In this document: positions 36,967 to 50,800 of the stretch, in pieces
How the letters are laid out: every line of letters starts with the position of its first letter
Position numbering within the stretch: the first letter of the stretch is position 1
Source of the DNA: Rotaria macrura
Lineage: Eukaryota; Rotifera; Eurotatoria; Philodinida; Philodinidae
DNA length: 64,000 nucleotides
Direction of reading: 5' to 3'
Assembly: GCA_900239685.1 (NCBI GenBank)
Contig: OENT01000499.1
Span: 4,293-68,292 of the forward strand
Position numbers and translations under genes: made by a program
Notes under the pieces: model-generated
The model's input: the letters and a program-made list of their open reading frames with translations, nothing else
Told to the model about the DNA's origin: nothing
Databases searched by the model: none

Positions 36967-38667
36967 ATGCCTATCGAACGTGGTCTTCAATATTTAAGAC
37001 AAATGCAAAGAGTTACTCTGAAGAATTTACCTATGCCTTTGGAAAAGACTGAGAAATGGAAACGAGAACATGTAAAACAATGATTTAGATTTGTTTCCTT
37101 TTAAATATAATTCGATTTTATTGCATATGTTTTAGCCTAATGAAGCAACAATGAAAACAGCGATGAGTAAAAAAGGTCCCATAGCAAGAAACTCATTACC
37201 ACCATATGGCATAGATCCCATTCAAGCTGAGGGACGTTTACCATGGATTTTAACTGTGCCAAAAGAACCTTATTATGAAGGTGTAGAGTATGTATTTTGT
37301 TTTCTTATGACTTTTCTTCCATAGGAAATTCATCGGTATGAATATTCTATTTAGAGAAGCTAGACAATATCTACCAATTTCGTTGCGTACTCTTCAACGT
37401 TTAATTGATCTACGTCGAATTAATCCAGAAAAACCTATTGATTTACCTGTATTGTCTAATACAAAACTATTCTCTATTCAACCTGATCAAAGACAATTTG
37501 GTTTACAATTAACCGATGAAGTAAAAGAGCTTGACTATTTTTTTTTGTTTGTCTTCTCTTCCTAATATCTTAAAAGCAAAACAAAAACTGCTATTTGCAC
37601 ATGACTGAATACACAACTAACTGCTTGATTTAACCAATGGAAATCTGAAAAAGAAAAGATTTTTTAATCTATGGAATACATTTGCTGCATTTGATTTAGA
37701 TGAGAACAAAAAAGCAGAGAAGACTCCATTTTATTATGCGATAGTTTCCATTAGAGAATTACCATTATGAGCGCAAATGAGAGACATAGTTAAAATTTCA
37801 TTTTCAAGATAAATTATCAAATCATGATGTTGATTAGCCGAAAGTCATGTTCATTTTGAATTCATAAAGAGCAACATGACACTCATCGAAATCCGATGAG
37901 CACAAAAGAAAAATCTACTAAGTCGTCGACACTTCCCTTGAATCTAAGCGGCCTCCGGATAGACTTTTTCACGTAGATCTTAAATGATAAACTAAGATTA
38001 TGAGTTCATGACATACATCATTGTGTTAAATTACTGATGACTGAGTGAATTCGTCGACACTTGAACGTGTAGACAAAAGAAAAAAAATTCTCTATGACGT
38101 CGTTTTATGTTTTCATAGAAGAATTTTGCTTTAGTACGAAAGTTTTATTCTTACATTAGAAAATTTTCTTTGTCATGAAATGAATTTTATTTACTGCATG
38201 TCATTTAGGGTGCTGATCTGTTTTCTACTCCAATTAATCTTGAAATTCAATGGGTATCTAGTGAATTAGCGATAGCTGCAATTGAACGATGTGGTGGTAT
38301 TTTAACAACACGGTACTTTGATCCCGTATCTTTATCAGCTTTGATTGATGCAAGAAAATTCTTTGAACGTGGTGAACCAATTCCCCGTTGTGATACACCA
38401 CCAATAAATGCCATTGAATATTATACGGATCCAAAACAACGTGGTTATTTAGCAAATCCTGATTTAATACGTGAAGAACGTCAACGTTTAGCACAAAAAT
38501 ACGGATACAAATTGCCAGATGCATCAAAACTATCTTCGTTGTTTCATTTAAGAAAAGATCCAAGACAAATATTCTATGGTCTTGAACCAGGATGGTTAGT
38601 TAATCTCAAAGATCAAACGATCCTTAAACCGACAGATAAAAAATTTGAAACATACTATCATTCTTGA
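36967..38667 (+). CDS. MRPL15: Mitochondrial ribosomal protein uL15m
   Basis: Large-subunit protein of the mitochondrial ribosome. Four exons: 36967-37071, 37136-37287, 37325-37520, 38209-38667; 303 residues, the usual animal length. The body is strongly conserved: LRTLQRLIDLRRINPEKPIDL, FGLQLTDEGADLFSTPINLEIQW, ELAIAAIERCGG, IEYYTDPKQRGYLANP and the terminal KDPRQIFYGLEPGWLVNL. The start at 36967 gives a basic N-terminus suited to import. The glycine-rich basic L15 segment normally found near residues 30-70 (GRG.KG pattern) is almost absent; only SKKGPIARNS remains. Intron 3 is about 690 bp. The gene begins 112 bp after the PEX14 stop, with a ttag acceptor (36954-36959) a few bases before its ATG. 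Confidence 0.92.
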
Positions 38668-38861
38668 AACAAATAAAAAAAAACATTTATATATCTGGCA
38701 ATGTTCTAATAAACAACTAATCGTGTAGAGCAAAATAAAAATCGGCAAGAAAACAGACAAAGCTGTACAACATACATAGTATATTCTAAAAACAAACATG
38801 TAATCTGACTGATGTCCTTATATCAGTTTGTTTTAGTTTAATAATAAAGACATCAAGTTTA
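38668..38861. other. Short convergent intergenic region
   Basis: 194 bp between the MRPL15 stop (+) and the stop of the membrane-protein gene (-). It includes AATAAA-type signals for the + strand near 38672 and 38734. Nothing else noted. Confidence 0.5.
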
Positions 38862-41800
38862 TTACACTTCGAATTCGTCCGTCCATTCAACACTGTTGCC
38901 GAGTAATTTGTTAACTTTATTCCATTCGCGTTCTCGTTCATATTGTGGATCAAGATTAAAGCGTACTTTTGGTTTCAGAGAATTCAATGTCGTTGGTTGC
39001 TGCTGTTGTTGCTGTTGGGGTTGTGGTTGTTGCTGTTGTTCATCAATACTGTCAATGGATTTATTGTGCGTCATTTTCATAATCGATGGTGGTAACGGTC
39101 GATTGATTGGTTGTGCTTGAGTTGACGTTGTAACAAGTGCTGATAAAAAATCATCTTCTTGTAAAATAAATATATCGCGATCATCTGTACTCCATAGATT
39201 ATTGTTATTACTAGTATTCGTAATCGTTAGTTCTTGCTTCCTTGATAATTCAAATTCATGTACAAGATCAATTTCACCATTATCAGCACTTTCATCCGAT
39301 ACATTTTCGTTTGTTGAACTTTCTTGTGTATCATCTTCTTCATAGATAGTTTGAGGATGTTTTTGTGTGGATAAGATAATATCATTTGTCGTTGATGTTC
39401 GCAATGGTGGAGAACGTACTGGAATTTGTATTGATTCATTATTAGCTGATGCAAATTTTTCCAATAATGATTCATCATTTGTATGATCAAGAGCTAAAGG
39501 AACACAAATAATAATAAGATGGAAGAAAAAATGAAATCATATGAAATACATACAGAGATTTTTAATTGGTAATGAAATAAGATCATTATTAGAATCGATT
39601 TGTTCCGTTTTATGAATGGATGGGCTAAATAATGATCGATGTATAACAATAGGTTTTTGTAATTCTTTTAATTTATATTCATGTATAGAAAACTTCTGTT
39701 GATTTAATGCAATGTGATCATCATCTTCATCGCATGATGTTTCGGATAATGTTTGTTCGATAGATGTTGATAATTGATTTATTTGTTGCAAATCAAAATG
39801 TTTTATTTCAATATCAGGCGATGAGCCAACGTTAGGAAAGCATTCATTATTTTTAGTATTATTACTTGTTCCAGTATTGTTATTATTATTGAATGGATAA
39901 TGCTTCTTGGGCATAGTCACATCCCAAAAATGATCATCAACAGGTGATGACATAGGAAGAAAGTCATCATCAACAAGAACACCGGATGGCTTAGTATCAT
40001 CATCAAATTCAAGACTGTTCGAACTACGCATTGATGTTAGCGTAGCGATAGATGATGATGATGTTTCATAGATAGCTCCAGTATTACTAAGTGTGATGGG
40101 GCGAATAAGTTCGTGTCTATTGTGATTATTAATCGAATGAAAATCCATTGAACGTGAATGTCCATTTGTTGCTATAGTTGTTGGTCGTGCAATAGAATTA
40201 TCTGATGGATAACCATGTTTTGAATGTTGTGATGGAATTTTAATCGGTGCTGAATTACGCATGATTTGACGATAATCACTCTTTATGGAATAGGAAAAAA
40301 ATATATTACTTCTGCATGTTTAATTAAGTACAATAATTTTACTAAATTATTACCAGTCTTTTTTTTTCATTATCTCAATAGAAATTCAGAAGAATTTAAT
40401 GCACTTCGAACGGAACTTATTTTAATAATACATGAATAAATCTCGGATATAATACTTTATATTGGTATAGAAAACATCCAATATTTTCTTATTTTTCTTT
40501 TTGTTTTATCAAAAAAATATACATTTATGTATATAAATGTTAATATTTTCTTACTCATAAAATCTTAATCGACTTACTATATCTAATTCAGTTGATACAT
40601 GTTTCACCGGTTTAAATGCTGTGTGTTGTTGTCTAGTTGGTGACGTTTGTTGAATCAAAATTTCGTGTTTATTATTGAGTATATTCAAATCGGAATAGGT
40701 TCCATTTTTTAATAAATCAGAATCTAGACGATCAATATATGAATTGATTTCATCATCGTCATGATATCTTGAACGAACGTAATCATCGAATTGTTCAATA
40801 GCGCTCGTCAATAGATGACTACATGGTTGATGAGTGTTCGCACGCTCGAAACTGTCGACAGGTGACGTCACTGTTGTTGTGCTCGAAGCACTATCATCAA
40901 TGAAGCGAAATCGTTCAATTTTTTGCATGAAATCTTTTCGATAGGGTGGTACGATTGGTGTTATCGTAGAAGATTTTTTCTTTAGTTGATTTTTTGAAAT
41001 GAACTTTTTAATTTTAATCAACGATGTACGATCACTACTATCGGAATCAATAGTACTTGATTGATTATTGTAAACTGGCAGAGACAATCTAGGTGGGGAT
41101 ATTGTTTTATTTTGAGTCGTTGAATCGTCTATTGTCAAAAATGTTTGCGTCTGTTTTGCAAATGAACTACGACGAAGTGCCGATGACAGTGAAATTCGAC
41201 GACGAGCTTTTACATCAACACGAGTACGACTTTTATTATTGTCATCGGCATTGTTGTTATTGCTGACGGCAGTTGTTACTGTTGCTGAGGAAGAAAGCGG
41301 ATGTGAGTTTAGAGAACGTGCGATGGGTGAAAAAGCATTGAGCGAATATTTACGAGTACTACGGTCTGTTGAATCCTTAATAGTAGAGGCAAGTTCCGAT
41401 GTTAACAGCGGCGTTTGATCATCACACTACAAAAGAAATAAAGTTGAATAAAAAAAGAAAAGAAGAAAAAAGCAGAGAAATCGAAGACAAGGCACGAATC
41501 ATATGAGAGTCTTTTATTTTACCCCTACTAATTCAAAATGAATCGAACCTGTTAATCATCCCAGTACCTACCATATCATCTTCGTTTGATCTCGATATTT
41601 CATTTCCAAGTGGTGATGATGATGATGTTAGTAATATGCATTCCGAATCTACTTTTGTCGGTGTTATTTCCGCTTCCACTAATATCTCATCATCTTTTTT
41701 CTCTATATTTTTATTCTGAGGGGAAGTCTCGAAATCCTGATGTTGCTCATGAAGATGATTAGCATCGTTTTCTTGTAAATATTCACTGCTGTGCACCACC

Positions 41801-44800
41801 GGCGTTGTTGATATGGAATGATGTGTCCTTGGAGCCACTTCGATTTGATGCAATGTTTCGACGATGTTACTCTCAGATCTAATAACAGTAGTAGGAGTTG
41901 TAATAATTGGTTGCTGATTATTTTTCGATGTTTTAGTTTTATTTGATTGTTGACGATTATTATGATTATTATGATGATGATTATGATGATGATGATTTCT
42001 TGTCGTTATACAAGGCAAACAAAGTTTACGTAAAGTTGGTGATGACACTTTGATGTATCGATTGGATGAAGTACGTCGTCTTTGTCGTTGATCATGCACG
42101 TTAAAAACAAGCGAATAGCGAACTGTATTTGGACGACACAAGATATGTGGTGGTACCGTGCAGAGGATCAAACGACGTGATTGACAGTGAATAGAGAGAA
42201 TTGTTATAGAGACAATGGGCACACTAATAATGACAGGTAGTTTGTCTTAAAAAATGATGACATCAACGGCGATGCGCATACAATCCAAACATGTCAATTG
42301 ACTCAACGACGTTCAACTGTTCTCTGTTCGGCTTGTCGAACGACATTCTTTTTCTGTGTTCGCATTCTTTTTCATTAACATGACAGCAAGAATCTTTTCT
42401 CGTCCTTAACGCTCTCATGGTATTCTCTGTTCTATTTATGATATTTGTTTCTGTTGGTTGGCAGAGAGAGAGAGCGAGCATAGAAACAGCAACATTAACT
42501 ACGAGCGAACGAGAGAAGAAAGAAGCTCAAACAAGAGAAAAGCATGTTCTCTCTGTTTCTTCTTCTTCTTCTTCATCATCGTCTTCGTCTTCTTCCTCCT
42601 CATCTTCTTCTCTTCAATTCTTCGAGTTTGCTGACTTACTGGCCGCCTAGACATCGCTCATACGCATCATCATCATCATCATCATCATCAAAAACGACTC
42701 GTCGTTCTCTCTATTTGTAATAGCACTCGTATTGGTAGTAGTAGTTGTACTAGAAATAGCAGATAGATTCAATTTGCTTTAACGAAATCATAAGCCTGCC
42801 TAAGCACACACTGCCGGTGATGACACAGCTCATGCAGGCATCTGTATTAATATTGGATGAAACTAGGCGAATGCGATAGAAACTACAGTAATATACTAAA
42901 TCCGTTTGCTATATTTGATTTTTTTCATGCAATCGTTGATAGATGTATATAGCTTTCGTATCTGAGAGCTGATGCTCTTAAACAAATCTGATCTGAATAT
43001 GGCAGAAAACAAGAAAAAAGATTGTTAGATTGCTCTTACAACTGGCTGATTATTTCAATATAATATCTATGTTATACTTGAAGTGTATATTTTTTCTTGC
43101 TAAATCAAGTTTTGATAACTGCGAAGAGGGAGAGAACCAGAAAAAAATGAGAGAAATTAGTGTCAAAATGACTTTCTTTTTCTTTTTCTTTTTTTTTTTG
43201 TTTGTTACTGCTACCACCAGTTTTCATCTTTACAAGAGTGCACATAAATGAGTTTGCGTACAACTACTTGCTTGCTTGCATGCACGCACAGGAAATTGAT
43301 TTTCGTCCCTAGACGAATTGATGTCGTTACTCTGTATACATCTATGTGTTAAACACACACTAAAAATAACGGTGAATGGAATTTCTCTGTCTTTATTCAT
43401 CAATACCACATGCAAAGAAATATATATATATATACAAATATACATATAGCAAACGTGTGCCGATATACATCATAGAAAATGTTCCTATTTGCGTTCAACA
43501 TGGCTTAGTTGTCTGTTCTATGGTGAAGACTGACAGTTCCAACATTTGTTTAATCGATCGATGGTAGCCGAGAAAGAACACTCGATGAACAAACTGATAA
43601 TAAAATATTGATGAATTCTTATGTAGAGAATGTTGTAAATAGAAAAATTGCCTGTCTTTAAAAATACAGACGCAATAAGTATATGCGGTCAATAATTAGA
43701 AACGTTCCACCTGTTATCGAATTACACAAAAGATTCATATTCGAATGCCTAGAGGTATGTCAAAAGACATGATACTGCTTGTGCAATATTTGTGATTGTG
43801 TGTAGATCATTTATCTTGCCTGTCTTATCAATTTTTACATATTCTATAAGGATCTATGTATACATACACAAATGCTACCAGAAACGGCATATACACACGA
43901 ATAAAAACGATTATGAAGAGTTTATACAGACTAAGATAAACAAGTGTCTGCACTTGGATATCAACATCCGATTGATTCGTAATTGCTGGCGACATTTATA
44001 TAGACTGATGCTTATCTGTTTTAAGATTGTACCTCGTTTCATTCGTGAGATCAAAAATACAAGTAGAAACAAAAAAATAAACAAAAAACCTACCCGACTA
44101 ATACCAATAGTAGAACAAGATTTGCGTACGATTGGTTTTATAGCTATAGTAGCATGTGAACTGTTGGCATTATTTGATGTGTTGCACGAGGATGTGACAT
44201 TAGAATGACGAGTACTGCCTGTTGTTGTTGTTCCTAATGATTGCAATGGTAATGATGATAAAATAACAGTAGTTGTTGGTTTAGAGCAATGATTAAAAGT
44301 AGGAGCACTAAATCGTTTCGTAGATGATGAAATCTTTAATTGTTCGTCCAAACGATTAACAGGTGTGAGAGAATATTTACGTGTATAATACTAAAACAGT
44401 GTCGAATTGAAAAGAAGGTGATACAAGAAATTCAGAATTATTTCAGTTAATATTATTGTATGCAATATGTAAATATACTCACCATCTATGATTTTCTTCG
44501 AACTAATACATTCATTTACGGAAAGCAAATATGTAGGTGACTAAGAAAGTCTATATTTTCTTTTCCTCCCTCCCCCTCCCCCCTCGCTCCCCACGTCTCT
44601 CCCCCTCTCTCTCTCTCTTTCTACATCTCGTAAGCAATAGAACGTCCCAAATGCTCATATATATCCCCTACATACGATCAACTGAGAAATACACATATAA
44701 ATACAACTTTGCAGTTGATTACACAACTAACATATCATCATCACCATTATCAACACACGTTCATTCTGTCAATATTCTCAATAGAGCAAGATGAAAAAAT

Positions 44801-47800
44801 TGATTTTCTCCTATTTAGAACTTCATTCGTAATCAGATGAGTAGCGTCTCAAGAACTAACAGCAGAAAATAGACTATTAGACAATTTGTTGGCTCGTAAA
44901 TATCTCAAGTTTTTCGAGAGCGTGAAGGACATTAAAATGAAGCAATTTAGGAAGCAACCTATGTCCTGCTTGGTACATCTTCTTTCGCTTTCTTTCACTT
45001 TTTATTCTTCCTGTTCTGTTCTGTTCTCTCTTCTCATTACGATTGAATGAATAATGACAGCGTAATACATGCTTACTTGTTAAAAAGAAAAAGAATAAGA
45101 GGCATTGAACCGTATAAAACAAAAGAAAGACACAACAAATGAATAAAATCAAGAAGAGAAAAAAAAACATCCTGCTACCTTCCTAGTGTCAATAGAAAGA
45201 AAAGCTTCTTAAGAATTAGAACACCTACCACTTACAGTTTAACAGGATGCATTCGTCATCATGAGAACGAATGATAATTGTTCACGATCTTATTACGAAG
45301 AGACACAAGGAACAACTTTCTATTTTGTTCAGTTCTCTGTTCTAGTGTGATGTGACAGACAGAGGAATATATAGATAAAGAATGAAACACAGAAAAGCTC
45401 AATCTAGACAAATGATGGGAAACATGCATGCTGCAGTCGATCTTGCTTTTTATATAGAATATACACGCAAAAGAAAGACAAGTGATGATGCTAGTATATG
45501 CATCATGTCACGCAAATCCGGAACGGAACATGTTAAATTTCCGTGATGTTCTTCCTTTCAAGGTCGATATGAGCATGAGTATATCGAGTGCCCTAACTTA
45601 AGTTTCTCTCTCGTCATTTCTTTTTTTTTATTCATCATCCTACTTCTCTAAATCGATCATGATGATTGATATGCATATATTAAAATGTATACTTATGAAC
45701 ATAAAAACAAAAGTTTTGTTTTCTGACTTCCCGCATCAAATGAAAAAACTATGAATGATCTAACTCAAAGCACGTTCCTTCTCTCCACACGAAACAAAAT
45801 CTATACACATCAACACTCGTCAAATATGATGATCGATAGATACACATTTGTTTCGTATATTTTGTTTACTCTAATCATATCAATAGTTCACCGACATTTT
45901 TCTGTCTTCTAACTAAACAATCATAAGTTCCCTATCGTTTCTGTTAATAGGTTATTATCAAGATACTAAATGAGAAAAAACTCACAACATATACATATAT
46001 AATTATATATGTCAAGCGCAATTATGTAATAGAAAAATATTTCTTTTCATATTAGTTTACCCAATAAGTATATACACGGAGAAGAAATAGAAATGGAAGA
46101 TTATATTTCAAATACTAGTTTTTTCATATATGCATACCTCACTATGTATTACGATCACTGTCATCGTTCGTTATGATGCATATACGTATATCTACTTACA
46201 TTGGAATAATTTGAAGGTACAGAAAACACTCAACGTATGCGACGCATTCTCTTTTCGATCTCATAAATTTAAGGGCGCAGTGCACTTGATTAGAAGAATA
46301 TATATAGAAGTAGCGGAAGTATGTTCTTTGAGATCGATTTATTACGTTATATTTTCGATACTCGTTCCTAATGAGTGATGAAGATGGAATCCTTCTTTCC
46401 GACGGACGGCGGTACTATTGTTACTGAAGATGATAATGATGATGAAGATGAAGATGATAATAATAATAATAATAATAAGGCGAAGATAGAGAATAGAGAA
46501 CGAGGAAAATTTATCGGCTATCGCAGTACAGCATCAACATAAGGCCGACTGCATATGCATACTTGCACATATACATAATAACAGGCGACGACGGAAGAAG
46601 TAATGCGTTTGAGAGAGTTGACGTTTCTTACTAGTTATACTTACTGCTCATCATACAAAAGCCAATAAATAATAATCAGCATTGATAAACAGACACGTCT
46701 CTGTTTCTATTCTTGAGTTACGAAAAAAAAAGAGCGGAAGAAGAAAAGGACAAAGAAAGGAAAGAATTGAATGCACACTAGGACTAAAGAGGTATCTATT
46801 GATTGAACAATATGCTAGGCAAATTCTATTTCTTTTTTTTTTGACACATGCACACATAGATGGTGTGAAGGTTTGTAATTCGCCGCCTTTTGATGCTTGT
46901 TGTTCCTTCTGTTCCTTTCATACTTTCCTATCAGTCTCTTCTCTAATGATTTTTTTTATATGTTTTTGATATTTGTTCTATTTCTATAATGTCGTTGGTA
47001 AGTCTAGATCGATGTCTTCTTCATTGCCTTTTTTTCTTCGTACGATGAAAGCGACAGCTCTTCATGTTATTGACAGCTCTCGGGAATCAAAGACAGAACA
47101 AGTTGTATGTGCTTGGATCTTTCTTTCCACGATTTTTTTTCTCTACATATTCAATCGCCATGTATGTCACAGCTGTTTGCACACATATTGACCTTGACTG
47201 CTTAGTTCGTTCGTTTTTCTTCTTCTTCTTCTTCTGTATAATACTTACTCCAATACTTCCTCGTCTTGAACTTGGTTCACTATATTGTGGTGAACGATGT
47301 CGAATGATTTCTGTCTGTATTTTATGTGTTTCTTGATCGCGACATGCATTTCTAGAATAAGAAATAAAAACTAAATTGAATATGGATAGACATATTGACC
47401 ATAAAACGATAATTTTATTAGTGTGTAGACAATGTTCGAATCGTTCAGGGGAAAAGATAATGTAACAAAAAAAATTTATTTTCTATTTTATTAAATGATA
47501 GAAAGAATTTCTCGTTGAACGAATGCACAAAAAAAAAGAAGAAAGAAAGAAAGAAAGAAAAATACATACACATATAACAGAGAAAGCTTAAATAGAAAAT
47601 CAATCTAATTTCTTCTTTGTTTCTTGAATATACGCAATAGTAAATGTAGAAAAGAAGAACAAAGAAAGCAAGATACAAGACGAATCATTGTCTTTATTAT
47701 GTATGACTGAATTAGCATATTATAATAAAGACTAAAATTGCATTGATAACATTCTTCCTTTAAGAAAGACAACAAATAATAGATGAAAGAACGAATCTGT

Positions 47801-50800
47801 CATCGAACTCTACTATATATATATATATACATATATGTATCAAGATGTTTTCAATATCTAATGATGGTAAACAAGAAAATATGAACAAAGATACTTAGAT
47901 AATATTGTTAGTTTATCTGCTGTTCAGACCAAATTTTCTTTTTTAATAGAATCTAATTATCATTTAGAAAGCTCTATGGAAAAAAATTTCATTTTCTTCT
48001 TTAGTTCTTGACAGGAAACTAAATCATTGTATAATATTTGATTGTCATTAGTATGCATATTGGTTACGAAAAGTCTAGTAACCTTCGATTAAGATAATTT
48101 TTAAATATGAAATGAATCGTATAAACGGAGTCAGTCGGATTGATAAATTCCATATGAGCTCATATGAATCTTACAAGGGCATTTTGGTTACAATAACAGA
48201 AATCGGAAATGATTTGTTCTCATATGGAAGTTTATACGGGAATAAGAGTCATGTTCTTATTGTAAAAATTTATCAACGGTGAATCGAAAATCTAGTATAT
48301 TGAGCATATGTATGTGCTGTGCTCCAAAAAGCTTATAGAAATGAATTTGTTTTACTGATAGATACATCATTAGAGTCGACGAGAAACTGTACGAGTATAA
48401 GTGTTGATTATTATGATAAGACGTCTAGAATTAAACTGATCTAGTAAAAATATCTGTAGTAGTGAAAATTCCTATCAGATTTCAACATAACGAGAAGTCA
48501 TTATTGTCAAGAGAAACGTTTTCGGAAATGATAGAATAATTTATCGATTACGAGATCTATGAAAAACTAGAAATCTTTTATAATCACAAGAAAAGATCAT
48601 GTTTTCAATCGTTCAAACACGGATGAGAGCGAAACCTAAATTGATATCGTACACTTATTAATCTTCGTTTCATGCGTTTGGTATTATTTTCAAATAATCA
48701 TCTCAATGCTTTCAATATGTTATAGATAGAATACTCGAATTTATTAAGTGATTCAATAGAAAGAAATCAACGTGACTAAAATTTCTACTTTGTCTTTATT
48801 AGAGTGAGAAATAAATCTAAACGGCGCATAGAAAACAACTTTTACTTTGCTAAACGAAGAAAAATTTTTTTTAATATCTTTTTAATTTGAAATTTGAAGA
48901 TAGATGTGATGTCCATGCCTATTAGACAACTTTCAATGTTCAACATTTATTAATATCTCAACTTTCCATTAAGAAGGAGAAAAGAGTTGTAATTCAATTT
49001 TTCTTTAACAAAAGCTAATGGAACATCCAACAACCGCTGTAGTAGTAGTAGTAGTAGTCTATAAATAACATAGACAAGATTGTATGGCTTTTCAAAATCA
49101 TTTAAAATAGCAAGAAGTCTTTCTTTCAAGTTAAAATATATATTCTACAGATATTTTCAAATAGAGAGATGTCCTTAATCATTCTTAAGTAAAGACACGT
49201 GAATAGAATTATTCATATTTCACTTGCATTTATACAATACGTTCAATGAGAAAGTAACTAATTTAATAGATAATTAAATTATTACATAATAAGTCATTCA
49301 TAGAACATAGGAAGGTGACTTTATTCACATTTTTTGTGAAACTCATGTATATGATCAATGACTTTTGGAGCTCTTCTCCTTGCCTTACCTACTATATAGA
49401 CACCAGCAACTATTTTTTTCAATTTTTAAAATATGCTCGCTTAAATTAAAAATGTAATAAGTTCCACATTTCATTCTGAAGAGAGAGAGAGAGAGCTGCA
49501 TTAACAAGCTTTTTTTTCAAGTATTTCATGCATAAATACGTGAATTCCTTATTCATCGTTTCGGAAAAAAAGGGATTATATATTTATATATTTACTTACA
49601 AGTATTCTAAATTAATAATTACTACTAATCTGCTATTTAGTTAAAAAGAACATCTAGCTTGAGAAAAAAAACCTCATGACGACATTATATTTTTTCATTC
49701 GGTTAGAAAAAAATAATTAATCTTATCTGCTGATAATGATGTTAAACATGTCTTCACGTTTTATATTTTATACGGAAATGAAAAACATAAAAAATCTTTT
49801 AAAAAATATCTGTAAAATTTCCATTCAACAGTAGAACTCTAGAAAAAAAAAGGATCGTTAAAACGAAGCAATGTCTATGGAAATAAAATGTTTTAATGCA
49901 AGAAATTTGTAAGAATTATCTACACTGAAGAAATAATATCTTCTATTTTAAGATTAGAACATAAAGAAAATATTCATCTCTAAGTAATTTCATTCTAATA
50001 TTCATTTTGTCGTACTTCATTTAATTATTGCGTAAGATAAGCTATATTCGTTTTCACCATGTGGTTATAATACAAAACAGAAATAGAAAACACTTACAAA
50101 TAAGTAAAGATCATCGATGGTGAATAATCCTTATGTATATGCATGCTATTTCTATGACAATAGTAAGTAAATATAAATATCTTCGATATATGAAATGTAG
50201 TATGATGTTCAATAAGTTGATGTCTCGACGATAATAATCACAGATGTGAGGATAAAAAAGCTTCTCATCTATATCTCTTCTCTTCTTTTTTTAATGATGA
50301 TCATATCAACTCATAATATGAGAGACATGTGGATAACATCGACAGAGATGTATACGTTTCTTTCGATGTGTTCATTCATAGAAATATGACATTACTTACT
50401 TAAATCGAAATATGGCCATGATAAACATAATAAAACTAATAATAATAACAACAGTTAAAATGACTTTTATTTGTGTTTTTGTCAAATCTAGAAAAATAAA
50501 TAAATAAATTTTAATTTTGCTATTTCCTTTCTATGTAGTTCTTAAATTGTTGCTAATTTTACTAACTTGATCCATCTTTAATAAGATTATAGCCAAAAGT
50601 ATGTTCCAACGTTCGAAATTTATTCGGTAACAAATTCATTTCAGTTTTAATTGAATCATTTATCAAGTTTGATGTTGGATGAATGAAAGCTCTGGATGAA
50701 CTAGGTTTTTTGTATTGATTAATAATTAATTTTGACGATTGTACAGTTGTGAATTGAGACATTGTTAATGTAGTATTGCCAGAGAAGTTTACTCCATCAA

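Noticed and set aside
42417-42650. Plus-strand frame with poly-Ser
   Set aside because: It is the TCT microsatellite read in one frame, antisense within an intron of the membrane-protein gene.
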